In this document: positions 1-8,759 of the stretch, piece by piece
Layout: the number at the start of each line of letters is the position of its first letter
Numbering within the stretch: position 1 is the first letter of the stretch
NCBI RefSeq assembly: GCF_016907835.1
Contig: NZ_JAFBCT010000001.1
Location: 1,674,001 to 1,738,000 of the forward strand
DNA from: Agromyces cerinus
GTDB taxonomy: Bacteria; Actinomycetota; Actinomycetes; Actinomycetales; Microbacteriaceae
Reading direction: 5' to 3'
DNA: 64,000 bases
Notes under the pieces: model-generated
What the model was told of the DNA's origin: nothing
Databases searched by the model: none
Seen by the model: only the letters and a program-made list of their open reading frames with translations
Made by a program: the position numbers and the translations under genes

Positions 1-734
1 CGGAACACGTCGTCCTCAGCGACCGGCAGCGCGGATTCGCTCACGTGCGCCTCGTCGGGAAGGAAGAGCCGCTCATGGGTGTCGACGATGACACTCGGCA
101 GATTGACCGGGTCCCGTGCCTGCTGCTGCGCGAGGCCCAGACCCGACCACTGCGCGATCGTGGCCGTCGCCCAGAACACGCACGCGACGACGGCGGCCCA
201 GAGCAGCACTACGACTCCCCTCTGCGGGGCGCGAGCCGACCGGCCCGCGCGAACAAGGAAGCGCAGGGTACCCAGGCCGTAGGCCGCGATCGCGCCCCCC
301 GCCGCCAGCACGAGCGGGGTGACGAGCGGGTAGTAGGGCCATTCGCCCAACAGCGGGTAGGCGAACAGCAGAACGAGACCTGCTCCCAAGATGACGAGGC
401 CGATGACGGTCGACCATTTCACGGCGACCGCGAAACCGGGCCGGTCCGAGCGGCGCCGGATCACCGCGTGCACCGCGATCAGGCCTGCGCCGAGGAGGGC
501 GAGCACGAGGAGCGGAACGAGGAGCGGCTGTGGGCTGCGCATGACGTAGTCCTGTGTGCTCAGGCCGATGACGTCGACATCGATGCCGAAGTAGTCGTAC
601 TGGGCGCGGGAGGAGACGTAGCCGAAGTAGAACAGCAGCGCGCCGAGGAGCGTGGCCGGCGCGATCACGCTGCCGAGCACGTTCATCCAGCGTTCAAGCT
701 GCGCCCCGCCTTGCTGCTCGCCCGTCTCGGACAT
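1..734 (-). CDS. Polytopic membrane protein, 3' end outside the window
   Basis: I do not recognise the family. The reading frame starts at ATG 734 and runs leftward off the window edge without a stop, giving 244 codons. Five hydrophobic stretches are visible at about residues 23-40, 71-91, 109-126, 138-155 and 173-193, followed by a soluble tail that ends in an acidic run. The motif WPYYP lies between the third and fourth. It begins 6 bases after the stop of the lipoprotein gene upstream, so the two are probably co-transcribed and may act together at the cell envelope. Function unknown; that it is an integral membrane protein is fairly certain. Confidence 0.7.
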   Translation of the reverse strand, partial: MSETGEQQGGAQLERWMNVLGSVIAPATLLGALLFYFGYVSSRAQYDYFGIDVDVIGLSTQDYVMRSPQPLLVPLLVLALLGAGLIAVHAVIRRRSDRPGFAVAVKWSTVIGLVILGAGLVLLFAYPLLGEWPYYPLVTPLVLAAGGAIAAYGLGTLRFLVRAGRSARAPQRGVVVLLWAAVVACVFWATATIAQWSGLGLAQQQARDPVNLPSVIVDTHERLFLPDEAHVSESALPVAEDDVF

Positions 735-740
735 CAGGCG

Positions 741-1439
741 TCATTCCGCCGGGTCGTCCGTCGGGTCATCGGTCGGGTCGTCCGTCGGGTCGTCCATGGG
801 GTCGTCGATCGGGTCGGCAGGCTCTGGTGCATCGAGGGGGATGCTGACCCCTGGTTCCTGCGCGACCGCGAGGAGGAACGCGGTGCACTCCTGGCTTTCA
901 CCCTCGACGCAGTCGACCCGACCCGAGACGGCGACGACGAGCTCGGTGTCGGCAGAGCTCGGCGGATTGCCCGTCGGCGCGATCGCCAGCTCGCACGTCT
1001 GGCGGTTCCGGTCGACGCCGAAGACGTATCCGATGCAGGGCGGCTCGCTGCCGCTGCACCCCACTTCGGCGAGCGCATAGACGTCGTCCGTGAAGCTGGC
1101 TCCCGTGACCGTGACCTGCACGCCCTCCGGGATCTGGGCGGCGTCCGCGTCGACGATCCAGTTCACCGTGACGCACTCGTCGGCGAAGGTCTCCTCGTTC
1201 TGCGTCGCGTCGCCGCCGATCGGGAGCTGCGGGAGCTCCACCGCAACTGCCTCGCCGCCGGGATCGGGCGGCGGCGCTGCCGACGTCGTGCTCGGCGCCG
1301 ACGAGCTGGGGATGCTCGGTGTCGCCTCGGGCTCGAAGGGCTGCGCGACGGCGCAGCCGACCAGAGCCGCCCCCAGCAGAGCGACCTCGGCGAGAACGGC
1401 GCCGATGCCCGAGAACCCCCGACCGTGCTTCGCAACCAT
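741..1439 (-). CDS. Putative lipoprotein with Asp-Pro-Thr repeat tail
   Basis: The start is ATG 1439, with AGGGAGG five bases upstream. The N-terminus has a positively charged region, a hydrophobic core and a lipobox LVGC with the lipidated Cys at residue 29, so it should be an exported lipoprotein of 232 residues. A Ser/Thr/Pro-rich linker (about 35-60) precedes a cysteine-containing domain (CSGSEPPC and more) of unknown family. The C-terminus is a short tandem repeat of DDPT units, visible in the DNA as repeated GTCGGGTCGTCC. The membrane protein gene follows 6 bases downstream. Function unknown. Confidence 0.75.
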   Translation of the reverse strand: MVAKHGRGFSGIGAVLAEVALLGAALVGCAVAQPFEPEATPSIPSSSAPSTTSAAPPPDPGGEAVAVELPQLPIGGDATQNEETFADECVTVNWIVDADAAQIPEGVQVTVTGASFTDDVYALAEVGCSGSEPPCIGYVFGVDRNRQTCELAIAPTGNPPSSADTELVVAVSGRVDCVEGESQECTAFLLAVAQEPGVSIPLDAPEPADPIDDPMDDPTDDPTDDPTDDPAE

Positions 1440-1773
1440 GACATCCTCCCTACGGAGGGTGACGACGAAGCGATGCGGATGTCGGTCGCGTTCGCTCCTG
1501 AACGCCACTGATGTCCCGAGTATCCCGCACAGCGGAGAGCCCGGCAACAGGGTCATCCCTGATGCAGCCGAACGTCCGCAGTGCTGCGGTGCACCACGGC
1601 TGCCGGGAGACGACCTCGCGCATCGGCGGCGCAATCGGGGTCGGCCTCGTTGCGCGTGGATGCACGTTCACAGCGAACCCACAGCCGCGCAGGCCGATTC
1701 GCGGAACACGATCGCGCTCGCCATCGTTTTCTCTGGTGACGCCGCAGCCAGCGGCGCCGATCGAGGAGGAGAC
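1440..1773. other. Divergent intergenic region, no gene seen
   Basis: These 334 bases separate the leftward lipoprotein gene from the rightward msrB gene and should contain promoters for both. Open frames cross it but none has a ribosome site or resembles a known protein. I see no clear operator or RNA fold. Confidence 0.5.
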
Positions 1774-2235
1774 GTGTCACAGGACTACCGGAAGACTCCC
1801 GAGGCCATCGCCCGCCTCACCCCGAAGCAGTACTCGGTCACGCAGGAGGACGGCACCGAGCCGGCGTTCCGCAACGAGTACTGGAACAACCACGAGCCCG
1901 GTATCTACGTCGACGTCGTCTCGGGGCAGCCGCTGTTCGCCTCGACCGACAAGTACGAGAGCCACTCGGGCTGGCCGAGTTTCACGAAGCCGATCGAGCC
2001 CGAGGCCGTCACCGAGAAGACCGACCGCTCGCTGTTCATGAAGCGCGTCGAGGTGCGGTCGAGCGGGGCCGACAGCCACCTCGGCCACGTCTTCGACGAC
2101 GGCCCGGCCGAGGCCGGCGGGCTGCGCTACTGCATGAACTCCGCGGCCCTGCGTTTCGTTCCGCTCGCCGAGCTGGACGAGGCGGGCTACGGTCGATACC
2201 GCGCACTGTTCGAGAACCAGGAGAACGCACGATGA
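1774..2235 (+). CDS. msrB: Peptide-methionine (R)-S-oxide reductase MsrB
   Basis: It reduces the R form of methionine sulfoxide in proteins, repairing oxidised methionine with thioredoxin. The GTG start at 1774 has GGAGGAG just upstream and gives 153 residues, the usual size. The family signatures are present: SGWPSF (65-70), HLGHVF (102-107) and [11 protein letters not shown] with the catalytic Cys120. The two CxxC zinc sites of many MsrB proteins are absent; the first position reads [11 protein letters not shown], so this is the metal-free form. Its stop overlaps the start of msrA by four bases, so both stereospecific reductases are made together. Confidence 0.95.
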   Translation: MSQDYRKTPEAIARLTPKQYSVTQEDGTEPAFRNEYWNNHEPGIYVDVVSGQPLFASTDKYESHSGWPSFTKPIEPEAVTEKTDRSLFMKRVEVRSSGADSHLGHVFDDGPAEAGGLRYCMNSAALRFVPLAELDEAGYGRYRALFENQENAR

Positions 2236-2753
2236 CTGCACGAACCGAGACCGCGATCCTCGCCGGCGGCTGTTTCTGGGGCATGGAGGATCTGATCCGC
2301 AAGCGCCCCGGGGTCATCAGCACCCGCGTCGGCTACACGGGCGGCGACGTGCCGAACGCGACCTACCGCAACCACGGCACCCACGCCGAGGCGATCGAGA
2401 TCGTCTTCGACCCCGAGGTCGAGTCGTTCCGCGACCTCCTCGAGTTCTTCTTCCAGATCCACGACCCGTCGACGCTGAACCGCCAGGGCAACGACCTCGG
2501 CACGAGCTACCGCTCGGCGATCTTCCCGACGAGCGACGAGCAGCAGGCCGTCGCCCTCGAGACCATCGCGGATGTCGACGCCTCGGGCCTCTGGCCGGGC
2601 CCGGCCACGACCGAGGTCACGCCCGCCGGCCCGTTCTGGGAGGCCGAGCCCGAGCACCAGGACTACCTGGAGAAGTACCCGAACGGCTACACGTGCCACT
2701 TCGTGCGGCCGGGCTGGAAGCTGCCGAAGCGCGACAGCGAGCCTGCGGCGTAG
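2232..2753 (+). CDS. msrA: Peptide-methionine (S)-S-oxide reductase MsrA
   Basis: It reduces the S form of methionine sulfoxide, complementing MsrB. The signature GCFWG with catalytic Cys14 stands at the N-terminus, and the conserved [16 protein letters not shown] and [11 protein letters not shown] stretches follow. The Cys in the last of these is a candidate resolving residue. Length 173 residues is normal. The ATG overlaps the msrB stop (ATGA), so translation is probably coupled. A strong hairpin 13 bases downstream ends the operon. Confidence 0.96.
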   Translation: MTARTETAILAGGCFWGMEDLIRKRPGVISTRVGYTGGDVPNATYRNHGTHAEAIEIVFDPEVESFRDLLEFFFQIHDPSTLNRQGNDLGTSYRSAIFPTSDEQQAVALETIADVDASGLWPGPATTEVTPAGPFWEAEPEHQDYLEKYPNGYTCHFVRPGWKLPKRDSEPAA

Positions 2754-2766
2754 CTCCACCACCACT

Positions 2767-2800
2767 CGAGCCCCGGCGATCGATGGATCGTCGGGGCTCG
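2767..2800 (+). terminator. Hairpin terminator of msrBA
   Basis: A 15-base stem (CGAGCCCCGGCGATC pairing with GATCGTCGGGGCTCG, one G.U pair) around a GATG loop lies just after the msrA stop. There is no long T tract, as is common for actinobacterial terminators. Confidence 0.7.
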
Positions 2801-2857
2801 ACTGCGTCCGGCGACTGCGTCTAGCGCGAACCGGCGCCCGACCGGCAGGATGAGCTG

Positions 2858-4330
2858 GTGCAACCACTCAGCGACGAGCGGGCACCCCTCGAGGGTGTCA
2901 TCGAGACCTCCACCGGCGCCCTCAGCGGCGAGACCATCGACGGCATCGCCCGGTACCTGGGCGTTCCGTATGCCGCACCGCCCTTCGGCGAGCGCCGGTT
3001 CCGTCTGCCGGAACCGGTCGAACCGTGGCAGGGGGTCCGCGACGCGACGGCCTTCGGACCGACCGCTCCGCAGGCGCCCTATGCCGGAGCACTCGGCGAA
3101 CTGCTGCCGACGGTCGCGATCCCGGGCGACGAGATCCTGCACGTCAACATCTGGGCACCGGCGGATGCCGCGGGCGCGCAGCTGCCCGTCATGGTCTGGA
3201 TGCACGGCGGATCGTTGAAGCACGGGTCGAACGCGCTGCCCGGCTACGACGGGTCGGCGTTCGCCCGCGACGGAGTGGTGTTCGTCTCGGTCAACTACCG
3301 ACTCGGCACCGAGGGCTTCTCTGTGCTCGAGGGCGCTCCGCTGAATCTCGGCCTGCACGACCAGCTCGCCGCGCTCAGATGGGTGCAGCGCGAGATCGCC
3401 GGATTCGGAGGGGATCCCGACCAGGTCACGGTCTTCGGCCAGTCGGCCGGCGGAGCGACCGTCGCGGCCCTCGCCGCGTCGCCCGTCGCGAATGAGGTGA
3501 TGCAGCGGGCGATCGTCATGAGCGGGCCGCTCGAGGTGAAGTCTCCCGCCGATGCGGGCAGGATCACCGGGCTCATCGCCCGCGAACTCGGCGTGCCCGC
3601 CACCCGCGACGCCTTCGCGGCGATCGATCCCGATCGGCTCGTGGCGGCGCAGGCCAAGGTGCTCGCGGGCAGCTCGCCGCTCGGCGGCGGTCCGGCGTTC
3701 ACCATCGCGACCGACGACGACCTCGTGCCCGCTTCGCCCGCCGACGGCTTCGCAGCCGGCGCCTCGTCGAACGTGCCGCTCCTCATCGGCACGACCACGG
3801 AGGAGTACCGCCTCTGGCTCGTGCCGAGCGGCGCCGTGGACAAGATCACGCGCCTGCACCTGGCCCTCGGCCGGCGCGCTGCGAAGATCTCGGCGGCTGC
3901 CGTGCGCCGGTACCGCGCCAACCGGCAGGGGGCGAAGCACGGCGAGGTGTTCGGCGCGATCCTCACCGACGTGCTGCTGCGGCGTTCCGAGTACCGAGTG
4001 GCCGATGCACGGGCGGCGGCCGGCGCACCGACGTGGGTCTACGAGTTCGCGTGGCGCAGCCCGGTGCGCGACCTCGGCGCGGCGCACGCCGTGGAGCTCG
4101 GGTTCGTCTTCGACGGGCTCGCCGCGCCCGACTCGGTGGCGCTCGCCGGGGCATCCGCGCCGCAGTCGCTCGCCTCGGCCATGCACGAGGCGTGGGTCGC
4201 CTTCGCGACCGCCGGCGAGCCCGGCTGGCCGCGGTGGGGCGCCGAACGCACTTTGCGCATCTTCGACGGCGTCGACGACCCGGTCGCTCCGGCACCCCGA
4301 CTCGATGAGCTGCAGGAACTCGGCGGCTGA
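2858..4330 (+). CDS. Type B carboxylesterase (alpha/beta hydrolase)
   Basis: It belongs to the carboxylesterase/para-nitrobenzyl esterase family, which hydrolyses carboxylic esters. Conserved features are RYLGVPYAAPPFGERRF (32-48), the oxyanion segment WMHGG (114-118), the NYRLG turn (146-150), and the nucleophile elbow FGQSAGG with Ser196. Length is 490 residues with no signal peptide, so it is cytoplasmic. GTG 2858 is the chosen start; the upstream spacing is not decisive. It stands alone between the msrBA terminator and the leftward bla regulatory genes. The substrate cannot be inferred. Confidence 0.88.
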   Translation: MQPLSDERAPLEGVIETSTGALSGETIDGIARYLGVPYAAPPFGERRFRLPEPVEPWQGVRDATAFGPTAPQAPYAGALGELLPTVAIPGDEILHVNIWAPADAAGAQLPVMVWMHGGSLKHGSNALPGYDGSAFARDGVVFVSVNYRLGTEGFSVLEGAPLNLGLHDQLAALRWVQREIAGFGGDPDQVTVFGQSAGGATVAALAASPVANEVMQRAIVMSGPLEVKSPADAGRITGLIARELGVPATRDAFAAIDPDRLVAAQAKVLAGSSPLGGGPAFTIATDDDLVPASPADGFAAGASSNVPLLIGTTTEEYRLWLVPSGAVDKITRLHLALGRRAAKISAAAVRRYRANRQGAKHGEVFGAILTDVLLRRSEYRVADARAAAGAPTWVYEFAWRSPVRDLGAAHAVELGFVFDGLAAPDSVALAGASAPQSLASAMHEAWVAFATAGEPGWPRWGAERTLRIFDGVDDPVAPAPRLDELQELGG

Positions 4331-4359
4331 GGCGCTCGGGCCGTCCGGCGGCGGCGCAG

Positions 4360-5265
4360 TCAGGCTGCGGCCGATCGCACCCGATCGTGCAGGAGCTTCG
4401 CCGCGAGCCCCAGCGCCTGCTCGGCGGCGGGCTGGCGCTGCGCCGGCACGGATGACTCGCTGAGCACCGCGATGGCGAGCGCATGACCATCGGCGTGCTC
4501 GAGCACGCCGACCTCGTGGCGCAGGTGCAGGAACGTGCCGGTCTTCGAATGCCACGCGGCGTCGTCGGACTCCAGGTCGGGTGCGAGTCGCTGACGCATG
4601 ACGTTCATCGCCAGCAGGCCGCGCAGTCGGTTCTTCTGGCCGTCGAGCAGGGGCGACCGCCAGATGCGGTCGAGGAGCTCGACGCACGCGTTCGCGGTGC
4701 CAGCGTTCGCGCTCGACACGTCGAGCTGGGGAATCAGGTGGCCGCCACCCCGGGTGGACGCCCGGATGGCGAGTGCGAGTGCCTGCGGCATCTGCTCGGG
4801 CGGCAGCACGCTCGCGAGGGTGCGGTGCAGCTCGCGGATCGAGTGCCGCACCGTGATGCCGGCGATGCCCGCCTCACGCAGCGACGACGTGACCGCAGCG
4901 GGCGGGCAGAGGTCGAAGAGGGCGTCGGCCGCGGTGTCGTCGCTCAGGCACACGGCCATGTAGAGGAGGTCCTCGATCGAGACGGTGGTCGGATGCCGGA
5001 ACCGGGAGTAGCCGGTCTGCCCGGGCGTTCGATCGGACGGTTCGAGCATCACCGGCCCGGCCGGGTCGAGCCGCCCGTCGTCGATGCGCTGCAGCACGGC
5101 GAGCGCGAGCGGAAGCTTCACGACGGAGGCGAGCGGGTAGGCGTCGTCGGCCGCGATCGACAGCTGTCGGCCGCTCCCGAGATCGCGCACCACGATCGAG
5201 GCGCGCAGGCCAGCCGAATGCAGCACCTCGCCGGCGTCGCGGAGCACGGCGCGATCAGTCTGCAT
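4360..5265 (-). CDS. Cytoplasmic beta-lactamase-fold protein, BlaB-like regulator
   Basis: It has the class A serine beta-lactamase/PBP fold: SVVK (Ser47, Lys50), an SDD element at 108-110 in place of SDN, and KTG at 241-243. Unlike a real beta-lactamase it has no signal peptide; the frame begins directly with the mature-type fold, so it should remain in the cytoplasm. The start (ATG 5265) overlaps the stop of the LysR gene by 11 bases, and a secreted class A enzyme is divergent. This matches the blaB-blaA-blaL arrangement described in Streptomyces cacaoi, where BlaB is a cytoplasmic SxxK protein needed for induction. That role is inferred here; a peptidase or esterase is possible. Confidence 0.8.
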   Translation of the reverse strand: MQTDRAVLRDAGEVLHSAGLRASIVVRDLGSGRQLSIAADDAYPLASVVKLPLALAVLQRIDDGRLDPAGPVMLEPSDRTPGQTGYSRFRHPTTVSIEDLLYMAVCLSDDTAADALFDLCPPAAVTSSLREAGIAGITVRHSIRELHRTLASVLPPEQMPQALALAIRASTRGGGHLIPQLDVSSANAGTANACVELLDRIWRSPLLDGQKNRLRGLLAMNVMRQRLAPDLESDDAAWHSKTGTFLHLRHEVGVLEHADGHALAIAVLSESSVPAQRQPAAEQALGLAAKLLHDRVRSAAA

Positions 5266-6193
5266 GCGCCCCGCCTCGCGTCGGTCGGGTCTCGGAAGGA
5301 CCGCCCGCGACCGGGGCGGACTGCAGCAGCTCGGCGACGTCCGCACCGGCCACCTCGAGGAATCGAGCGAGGAGCTCCCGCTCGCGCCCGGCCAGGGCGT
5401 ACCCGCGCACCAGACGCAGATCTCCGAGTGCTCGCCATCGAAGCCCGTACACGACGGCCTCGGAGCTCGTGCAGAGCACCAGGTCGTCGCCGCCCTGCCC
5501 CGCCGCCATCGCGGTGATGAGCGAGGGCGCCGTTCGCAGCTGGGTGGGCGCGAGTCCCGCGCCGTTGCGCACCCGCTCGAGGCGATCGCGAACGTGCGGC
5601 ACGTCGTCTTCGGGCGCCAGCCAGAGTCTGACGAGCGAGCGGATGCCGCGGCGCGGCCGCAACTCGGAGAAGAAGAAGTCGCCCTCCGCATGGCTCGTCC
5701 CCGCGCTCGCGATACCGAGCGGCACCGCCCAGCGGGCGCGATCGGGCGCGACGGGCTCGAGGTTCAGCGAGGTGCGCCCTGCCGCGAACGCCGCCGCCCG
5801 CTCCGCCGGAAGCCCCGGCACGAACTCGACGGTCATCGACCGGCTCGATGCCGCGGCGGCGATCCTCGCGGCCACGGCGGTGTCGAAGGCGTGCGGCATG
5901 CCGATCGTCACGGGGAGCCGGTGCGACCGCTCGGCGTCCTCGGAGAGTTCGAGCGCCGCATCGACGAGTTTGATCGCGCTCGGCAGCACCCCGCGACCGA
6001 AGTCGGTCAGCACCACGCGGCGCGAGGTGCGCTCGAAGAGGCGTGCTCCGAGGTGCTCCTCGAGGGCCGCGATGCGCCGACTCGCGACGGATTGGGTGAC
6101 GCCGGCTCCGATGGCGCCGGCCGTGAAGCTCTCCCGCTCGGCGACGGAGACGAAGGCCTCGCACGCGGCCCGCAGATCGAGGTGTCGCGCCAT
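5255..6193 (-). CDS. LysR-family regulator, BlaA/AmpR-like
   Basis: A LysR-type transcription factor of 312 residues. The N-terminal winged helix-turn-helix is clear (FVSVAERESFTAGAIGAGV, then QSVASRRIAALEEHLGARLFERTSR), followed by an effector-binding domain. ATG 6193 is chosen because it starts directly before the helix-turn-helix. The gene is divergent from the class A beta-lactamase gene with 74 bases between them, and it overlaps the downstream SxxK gene. This is the classic arrangement of a LysR activator of a beta-lactamase gene (AmpR, or BlaA of Streptomyces). A matching T-N11-A palindrome lies in the gap at 6209-6223. Confidence 0.88.
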   Translation of the reverse strand: MARHLDLRAACEAFVSVAERESFTAGAIGAGVTQSVASRRIAALEEHLGARLFERTSRRVVLTDFGRGVLPSAIKLVDAALELSEDAERSHRLPVTIGMPHAFDTAVAARIAAAASSRSMTVEFVPGLPAERAAAFAAGRTSLNLEPVAPDRARWAVPLGIASAGTSHAEGDFFFSELRPRRGIRSLVRLWLAPEDDVPHVRDRLERVRNGAGLAPTQLRTAPSLITAMAAGQGGDDLVLCTSSEAVVYGLRWRALGDLRLVRGYALAGRERELLARFLEVAGADVAELLQSAPVAGGPSETRPTRGGAHAD

Positions 6194-6208
6194 GCATGCG
6201 ATTCTTGC

Positions 6209-6223
6209 ATCGATCACGTCGAT
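6209..6223. promoter_or_regulatory. Candidate LysR operator (T-N11-A palindrome)
   Basis: The 15 bases ATCGATCACGTCGAT form an interrupted palindrome containing the LysR-type T-N11-A core (also ATC-N9-GAT). It lies in the 74-base gap between the LysR gene and the divergent beta-lactamase gene, 45 bases before the bla start codon. Confidence 0.6.
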
Positions 6224-6267
6224 TCGGCCTTTGCCAGCATCGACGGGTCGCCGACAGACTCCCGGAC

Positions 6268-7188
6268 ATGACGAATCGACCTTCCAGCCAGCTCTCCCGA
6301 CGATCCCTGCTCGCCATCGGCGGCCTCACCACGGCCGGTGCGGCCGCCGCGGCGTTCTCGACGACACCCGCGTTCGCAGCACCGGCCGCACCGGCGGTCG
6401 GCGGCCACCGGCGCCTGACGGAGGCCATCGCGGAACTCGAGCGGGCGACATCCGTCACCATCGGCGTCACCGCGATGTGGCACGACTCGCGACGGGCCTT
6501 CCGCTACCGCGGCGCCGAGCGCTTCCCGATGTGCTCCGTGTTCAAGACGCTTGCGGCCGGCGCCCTCGTGCAGGCACGGGGCTACGACGACGTCTACTGG
6601 GCGAAGCCGATCCCGTTCACCCTCGCCGATGTCGTCGGCAAGGACACGAGGCTGAATCGGAAGACCTGGCAGGCCACCCCCGAGGAGATGGCCGACGCCG
6701 CCATCCGCTACAGCGACAACACCGCCGGCAACCTGCTGCTGCGCGAACTCGGCGGGCCGCAGGCCGTGACGGAGTTCGCCCGCTCGCTCGGGGCGACCCG
6801 AACCCGTCTCGATCGACCGGAACCGGAGGTCAACGAGGCCACGCCCGGCGACGAGCGCGACACGTCGACACCCGATGACATCGCGTTCCTCCTCCAGCTC
6901 CTGCTCATCGACCAGGGCGCCGGCGCCCTCACCACCGCGCGGCTTCAGGAGTGGATGCTGCGGAACACGACCTCGGGCCAGCGGATCCTCGCGGGCCTGA
7001 CGCCGCCGTTCGAGCTCGCCGACAAGACCGGTCTCGGCAGCTACGGCGTCGTCAATGACGCCGGGGTGATCTGGCGTCCGGGCGAGGAGGCGTTGACACT
7101 CGCGATCCTCACGCGCACCGATCGCGCCGATGCTCCGAGCAACCACGACGTGCTCGCCGACGTCACGCGGCTCATCGTCGCGGCCTGA
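6268..7188 (+). CDS. bla: Class A beta-lactamase, Tat-exported
   Basis: It hydrolyses beta-lactam antibiotics outside the membrane. All class A motifs are visible in 306 residues: SVFK (Ser90, Lys93), YSDN (148-151), the omega-loop EPEVN (Glu185, Asn189, equivalent to Ambler 166 and 170) and DKTG (252-255). The signal peptide carries twin arginines (SRRSLLAIGG, 10-19), a long alanine-rich core and an AFA cleavage site near 37, pointing to Tat export. ATG 6268 is the natural start. It is divergent from the LysR gene and probably controlled by it. The substrate range cannot be read from the sequence. Confidence 0.93.
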   Translation: MTNRPSSQLSRRSLLAIGGLTTAGAAAAAFSTTPAFAAPAAPAVGGHRRLTEAIAELERATSVTIGVTAMWHDSRRAFRYRGAERFPMCSVFKTLAAGALVQARGYDDVYWAKPIPFTLADVVGKDTRLNRKTWQATPEEMADAAIRYSDNTAGNLLLRELGGPQAVTEFARSLGATRTRLDRPEPEVNEATPGDERDTSTPDDIAFLLQLLLIDQGAGALTTARLQEWMLRNTTSGQRILAGLTPPFELADKTGLGSYGVVNDAGVIWRPGEEALTLAILTRTDRADAPSNHDVLADVTRLIVAA

Positions 7189-7269
7189 CGAGACGGCGAG
7201 CGGTCCCGCTCGATCCTGAACCTCGGGCGACGAGCTCGACCGACGACCACGTGCTCGGAGCCGCCCCGC

Positions 7270-7752
7270 TCAGAGGCGCTGCGGCCCCGACCCGTGCTCG
7301 CCGAGCTCGTCGTCGGGGTTCAGCAGTCGGCACGCCTTCATCGAGAGGCAGCCGCAGCCGATGCATCCGGTGAGCTCGCGTTCGAGTTGTTCGATGCCGA
7401 GCCGGCGCAGCTCGAGCTGCCGCTTCCAGCGACGCGATGCCCGTTGCCAGTCCTCGTGACTCGGGGTCGTGTCGAGCGGCACGTTCTCGAACGCCGTCTG
7501 CACGTCGGAGAGCGGGATGCCGAGCCGCTTTGCGACCGAGATGAGCGAGACCCGGCGCAGCATGTGGCGCGGGTAGCGCCGTTGATTGCCACCGGTGCGG
7601 TGCGAGGCGATGAGCCCGAGGTCCTCGTAGAAGCGCAGCGCCGACGGCGCCACCCCGGTGCGCCGGCTCATCTCGCCGACGGTGAGCAGCTCGTCGGGCG
7701 CGTGCTTGCCGGCCGCTGCCGGTTCGGCCTCGAGTGCGTCATGCTGCGACAT
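7270..7752 (-). CDS. soxR: Redox-sensing MerR-family regulator SoxR
   Basis: SoxR senses redox-active compounds through a [2Fe-2S] cluster. The protein (160 residues, ATG 7752) has an N-terminal MerR helix-turn-helix (TVGEMSRRTGVAPSALRFYE, from 24), a dimerisation helix, and the diagnostic cysteine set C-x2-C-x-C-x5-C at residues 130, 133, 135 and 141. It is divergent from a ferredoxin and flavin reductase operon. The 80-base gap carries an 18-base match to the SoxR box inside a promoter with a 19-bp spacer. In actinobacteria SoxR usually controls small redox enzymes rather than soxS, and that fits here. Confidence 0.95.
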   Translation of the reverse strand: MSQHDALEAEPAAAGKHAPDELLTVGEMSRRTGVAPSALRFYEDLGLIASHRTGGNQRRYPRHMLRRVSLISVAKRLGIPLSDVQTAFENVPLDTTPSHEDWQRASRRWKRQLELRRLGIEQLERELTGCIGCGCLSMKACRLLNPDDELGEHGSGPQRL

Positions 7753-7766
7753 CCGACCCCCTCGTT

Positions 7767-7797
7767 TTGACTTCAAGGGTACTTGAGGTTTTACGGT
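7767..7797 (+). promoter_or_regulatory. SoxR-controlled promoter with 19-bp spacer
   Basis: The -35 element TTGACT (7767-7772) and -10 element TACGGT (7792-7797) are 19 bp apart, the overlong spacing typical of MerR-family promoters. Between them, 7771-7788 (CTTCAAGGGTACTTGAGG) matches the enteric SoxR box CCTCAAGTTAACTTGAGG at 14 of 18 positions. It reads toward the ferredoxin gene. Confidence 0.85.
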
Positions 7798-7832
7798 AGA
7801 GGCATGCGAATCGTGAAGTCGGTGACCGCCAG

Positions 7833-8180
7833 GTGACGTATGTGATCGCGCTGCCATGCGTCGACGTCAAAGACAAGGCCTGCATCGACGAGTGTCCCGT
7901 CGACTGCATCTACGAGGGCGAACGCTCGCTCTACATCCACCCCGACGAATGCGTCGACTGCGGCGCCTGCGAACCCGTGTGCCCGGTCGAGGCCATCTAC
8001 TACGAAGACGACCTCCCCGACATCTGGGCCGACTACTACAAGGCCAACGTCGAGTTCTTCGAAGTGTCCGTCGGAGGGGCTGCTCCCCTCGGCTCGCCCG
8101 GTGGAGCCGCCAAGATCGGCATGCTCGCCTTCGACCACCCGATCATCGCGGCGCTGCCGCCTCAGGAGGCGCACGCATGA
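7833..8180 (+). CDS. fdxA: 7Fe ferredoxin (FdxA type)
   Basis: A small electron carrier with one [3Fe-4S] and one [4Fe-4S] cluster. Eight cysteines are at residues 9, 17, 21, 25, 40, 43, 46 and 50, with the motifs [13 protein letters not shown] and [16 protein letters not shown]. Length is 115 residues, usual for the family. GTG 7833 is the likely start, about 35 bases after the SoxR-type promoter, although the ribosome site is weak. The flavin reductase gene overlaps its stop by four bases. The pair looks like a SoxR-regulated redox operon. Confidence 0.93.
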   Translation: MTYVIALPCVDVKDKACIDECPVDCIYEGERSLYIHPDECVDCGACEPVCPVEAIYYEDDLPDIWADYYKANVEFFEVSVGGAAPLGSPGGAAKIGMLAFDHPIIAALPPQEAHA

Positions 8181-8698
8181 CGGATGCCGCCATCGACCGC
8201 CGAGCCACCGCAACCGCCGACGCGTTCAAGGCCGCGTTCCGCGACCACCCGGCAGGGGTCGCGCTCATCACCGGCATGACGCCCGACGGTCCGGTCGGCC
8301 TCACCGCGTCGAGCGTCGCGTCGGTCTCGGCCGAGCCGGCCGCGCTGTCGTTCTCGGTGACCCGGGCCACGGGCTCGGCCGGCGCACTGCTCGCCGCCGA
8401 CAGCATCGTCGTGCATTTCCTCGGCGCCCACCACGTCGATGTCGCTCGCGCCTTCGCCCGCTCGGGCCAACCCCGCTTCACTCCCGAGCAGGGCTGGTCG
8501 CGTCTCGAGACCGGCGAGCCATGGCTCGCCGACTCCCCGGCAGCGCTCCGCTGTCGTACGCTGCACGTGGTGCCGGTCGGCGGGTCCTCACTCGTCGTCG
8601 CCGAGGTGCTCGACGTGTTCCTCGGCGAGCAGGCACCCTCGCTCGTCTACCGTGATCGCCGCTTCCACCGCCTCGACCAGGCCGCCCCCGAACTCTGA
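8177..8698 (+). CDS. Flavin reductase-like FMN-binding protein
   Basis: The flavin reductase domain (HpaC/DIM6-NTAB family) normally reduces FMN or FAD with NAD(P)H. The 173-residue sequence shows the family pattern: [21 protein letters not shown] near the N-terminus, [14 protein letters not shown], and an RFHRLDQ end. ATG 8177 overlaps the ferredoxin stop. With SoxR divergent and SodA immediately downstream, it probably helps handle redox-cycling compounds. The electron partner may be the upstream ferredoxin, which is inferred from position only. Confidence 0.87.
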   Translation: MTDAAIDRRATATADAFKAAFRDHPAGVALITGMTPDGPVGLTASSVASVSAEPAALSFSVTRATGSAGALLAADSIVVHFLGAHHVDVARAFARSGQPRFTPEQGWSRLETGEPWLADSPAALRCRTLHVVPVGGSSLVVAEVLDVFLGEQAPSLVYRDRRFHRLDQAAPEL

Positions 8699-8759
8699 CC
8701 CCGTCGTCCAACCCCGCCGCATCGCACCCGCGAGCGGCACGTCGAAAGGAAGCATCCGG

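Noticed and set aside
755..800. Simple-sequence regulatory repeat (GTCGGGTCGTCC)
   Set aside because: It encodes the DDPT repeats of the lipoprotein tail in frame.
45..1511. 488-codon rightward frame over the membrane protein and lipoprotein
   Set aside because: It is antisense to two genes with clear membrane, lipobox and ribosome-site features, and its sequence is low-complexity Arg/Asp, typical of high-GC shadow frames.
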